In this document: positions 14,156 to 14,965 of the stretch, piece after piece | Position numbering within the stretch: the stretch's first letter is position 1 | Layout of the letters: the number at the start of each line of letters is the position of its first letter | NCBI GenBank assembly: GCA_016875255.1 | Contig: VGRU01000067.1 | Span: 1 to 14,965 of the forward strand | DNA from: Deltaproteobacteria bacterium | Lineage (GTDB): Bacteria; Desulfobacterota; BSN033; UBA1163 | Length of the DNA stretch: 14,965 bases | Reading direction: 5' to 3' | Notes under the pieces: generated by a model | What the model saw: the letters and a program-made list of their open reading frames with translations, nothing else | What the model was told of the DNA's origin: nothing | The model's database searches: none | Program-made: the position numbers and the translations under genes

Positions 14156-14470
14156 ATGTTTGCCGTATTGAAAACTGGAGGAAAAGAGTATCGAGTCGCC
14201 AAGGGGGATATCATTCGGGTAGAAAAATTGGCCGGCAATGTGGGAGATCAAGTGACCCTTAAGGATGTCTTAATGATCTCGGGGGAAGGCCAGGTCCACC
14301 TGGGTACCCCCAATTTGAGCAACGCGGCCATCACAGGCGAGATCGTGCGCGAGGTCAAGGGGAAGAAGGTCCTCACCTATAAGATGAAAAAGCGGAAGAA
14401 TTACCGAAGGATGAAGGGACATCGCCAGACCTATACGTACCTGAAGGTAAACGAAATAAACTTAAGTTAG
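14156..14470 (+). CDS. rplU: 50S ribosomal protein L21
   Basis: L21 binds 23S rRNA in the large subunit together with L20. The 104-residue length is normal. The opening FAVLKTGGKEYRVAKGDIIRVEKL, the middle VTLKDVLMI and the basic end KMKKRKNYRRMKGHRQTYTYLKV match the family throughout. CGGAGGA (14144-14150) lies five bases before the ATG. It is the first gene of the rplU-rpmA-obgE operon, with its own strong promoter. No separate leader gene is seen. Confidence 0.97.
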   Translation: MFAVLKTGGKEYRVAKGDIIRVEKLAGNVGDQVTLKDVLMISGEGQVHLGTPNLSNAAITGEIVREVKGKKVLTYKMKKRKNYRRMKGHRQTYTYLKVNEINLS

Positions 14471-14533
14471 AGGATTGAGGATAGAGGTTGGAGGCTTAAA
14501 TCTCTTACCTTAAACCTCTAACCTTTAACCTCC
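14470..14533. repeat. Inverted period-7 tandem repeats between rplU and rpmA
   Basis: The left arm is a 7-base tandem array (GAGGATT, GAGGATA, GAGGTTG, GAGG at 14470-14494). The right arm is its rough complement (TACCTTA, AACCTCT, AACCTTT, AACCTCC at 14506-14533). The arms could fold into an imperfect hairpin between two ribosomal protein genes and just before the rpmA ribosome binding site. Confidence 0.7.
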
Positions 14534-14546
14534 AAAGGAGAAAGTT

Positions 14547-14807
14547 ATGGCACATAAGAAAGCAGGCGGAAGTTCCCGCAACGGCAGGGATAGCGCCGGA
14601 CAGCGTTTGGGAGTGAAGCGGTTCAGCGGCCAATCCGTTCCCGCAGGCAGTATCCTGGTCCGTCAGAAAGGCACACGGATTTTTCCCGGAGAGAATGTAG
14701 GCATGGGAAAGGATTACACCCTTTTTGCCATAATCGAAGGGATCGTCAAATACGAAAAAAGGGGAAGAGATAAGAAACAGGTGAGCGTTTACACCCAGAG
14801 CCTTTAA
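14547..14807 (+). CDS. rpmA: 50S ribosomal protein L27
   Basis: L27 reaches the peptidyl transferase centre with its N-terminus and aids tRNA placement. The 86 residues match the family in full: [54 protein letters not shown]. The N-terminus begins directly with AHKK and lacks the cleaved extension of Firmicutes. AAAGGAG (14534-14540) lies six bases before the ATG. The inverted tandem repeat lies just upstream. Confidence 0.97.
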   Translation: MAHKKAGGSSRNGRDSAGQRLGVKRFSGQSVPAGSILVRQKGTRIFPGENVGMGKDYTLFAIIEGIVKYEKRGRDKKQVSVYTQSL

Positions 14808-14830
14808 ACCTGCCCCTCGATAGCCTGTGA

Positions 14831-14965
<135 letters not shown>

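Overview
The window looks like a stretch of chromosome from a Deltaproteobacterium (Desulfobacterota sense), possibly near the Syntrophobacterales. This rests on gene content and order: a fused B12-binding/radical-SAM/DUF2344 protein, then RNase G/E, then rplU-rpmA-obgE, with lepA and hemW upstream. Short palindromic and tandem intergenic repeats of a kind I associate with that group also occur. The assignment is inference; there is no rRNA gene. I saw no tRNA, rRNA or CRISPR array.

Left housekeeping block (1-4355): the 3' part of lepA (elongation factor 4), a repeat-like AT-rich gap, hemW (radical SAM heme chaperone), a gap holding a startless open frame, and a gene for an HDOD signalling-domain protein.

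Accessory block (about 4360-9330): a near-consensus sigma-54 promoter stands directly before a small coiled-coil gene that overlaps an unrecognised second gene. Next is a vapBC toxin-antitoxin pair whose toxin has lost the first catalytic Asp and its C-terminal part. A strong sigma-70 promoter overlapping the broken toxin's end faces a tight three-gene operon: two different DUF488 proteins and a protein resembling the dual-OB-fold (DuOB) family. A convergent, intact BrnT/CopG-type toxin-antitoxin pair follows. The block ends with a 50-codon remnant of an ettA (ABC-F) gene. It reads as an island built by successive insertions and decay. The DUF488-DUF488-DuOB operon is the best candidate for a poorly understood system.

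Right housekeeping block (about 9350-14965): a hairpin-rich leader with a possible promoter/operator, then the radical SAM/DUF2344 fusion gene. A highly structured 260-bp gap follows, with inverted period-8 tandem repeats, 23-bp direct repeats and a 114-bp MITE-like element. After it come rng, a gap with a strong promoter, and rplU, rpmA and the start of obgE. The rplU-rpmA gap has inverted period-7 tandem repeats. This block serves translation, RNA processing and ribosome assembly.
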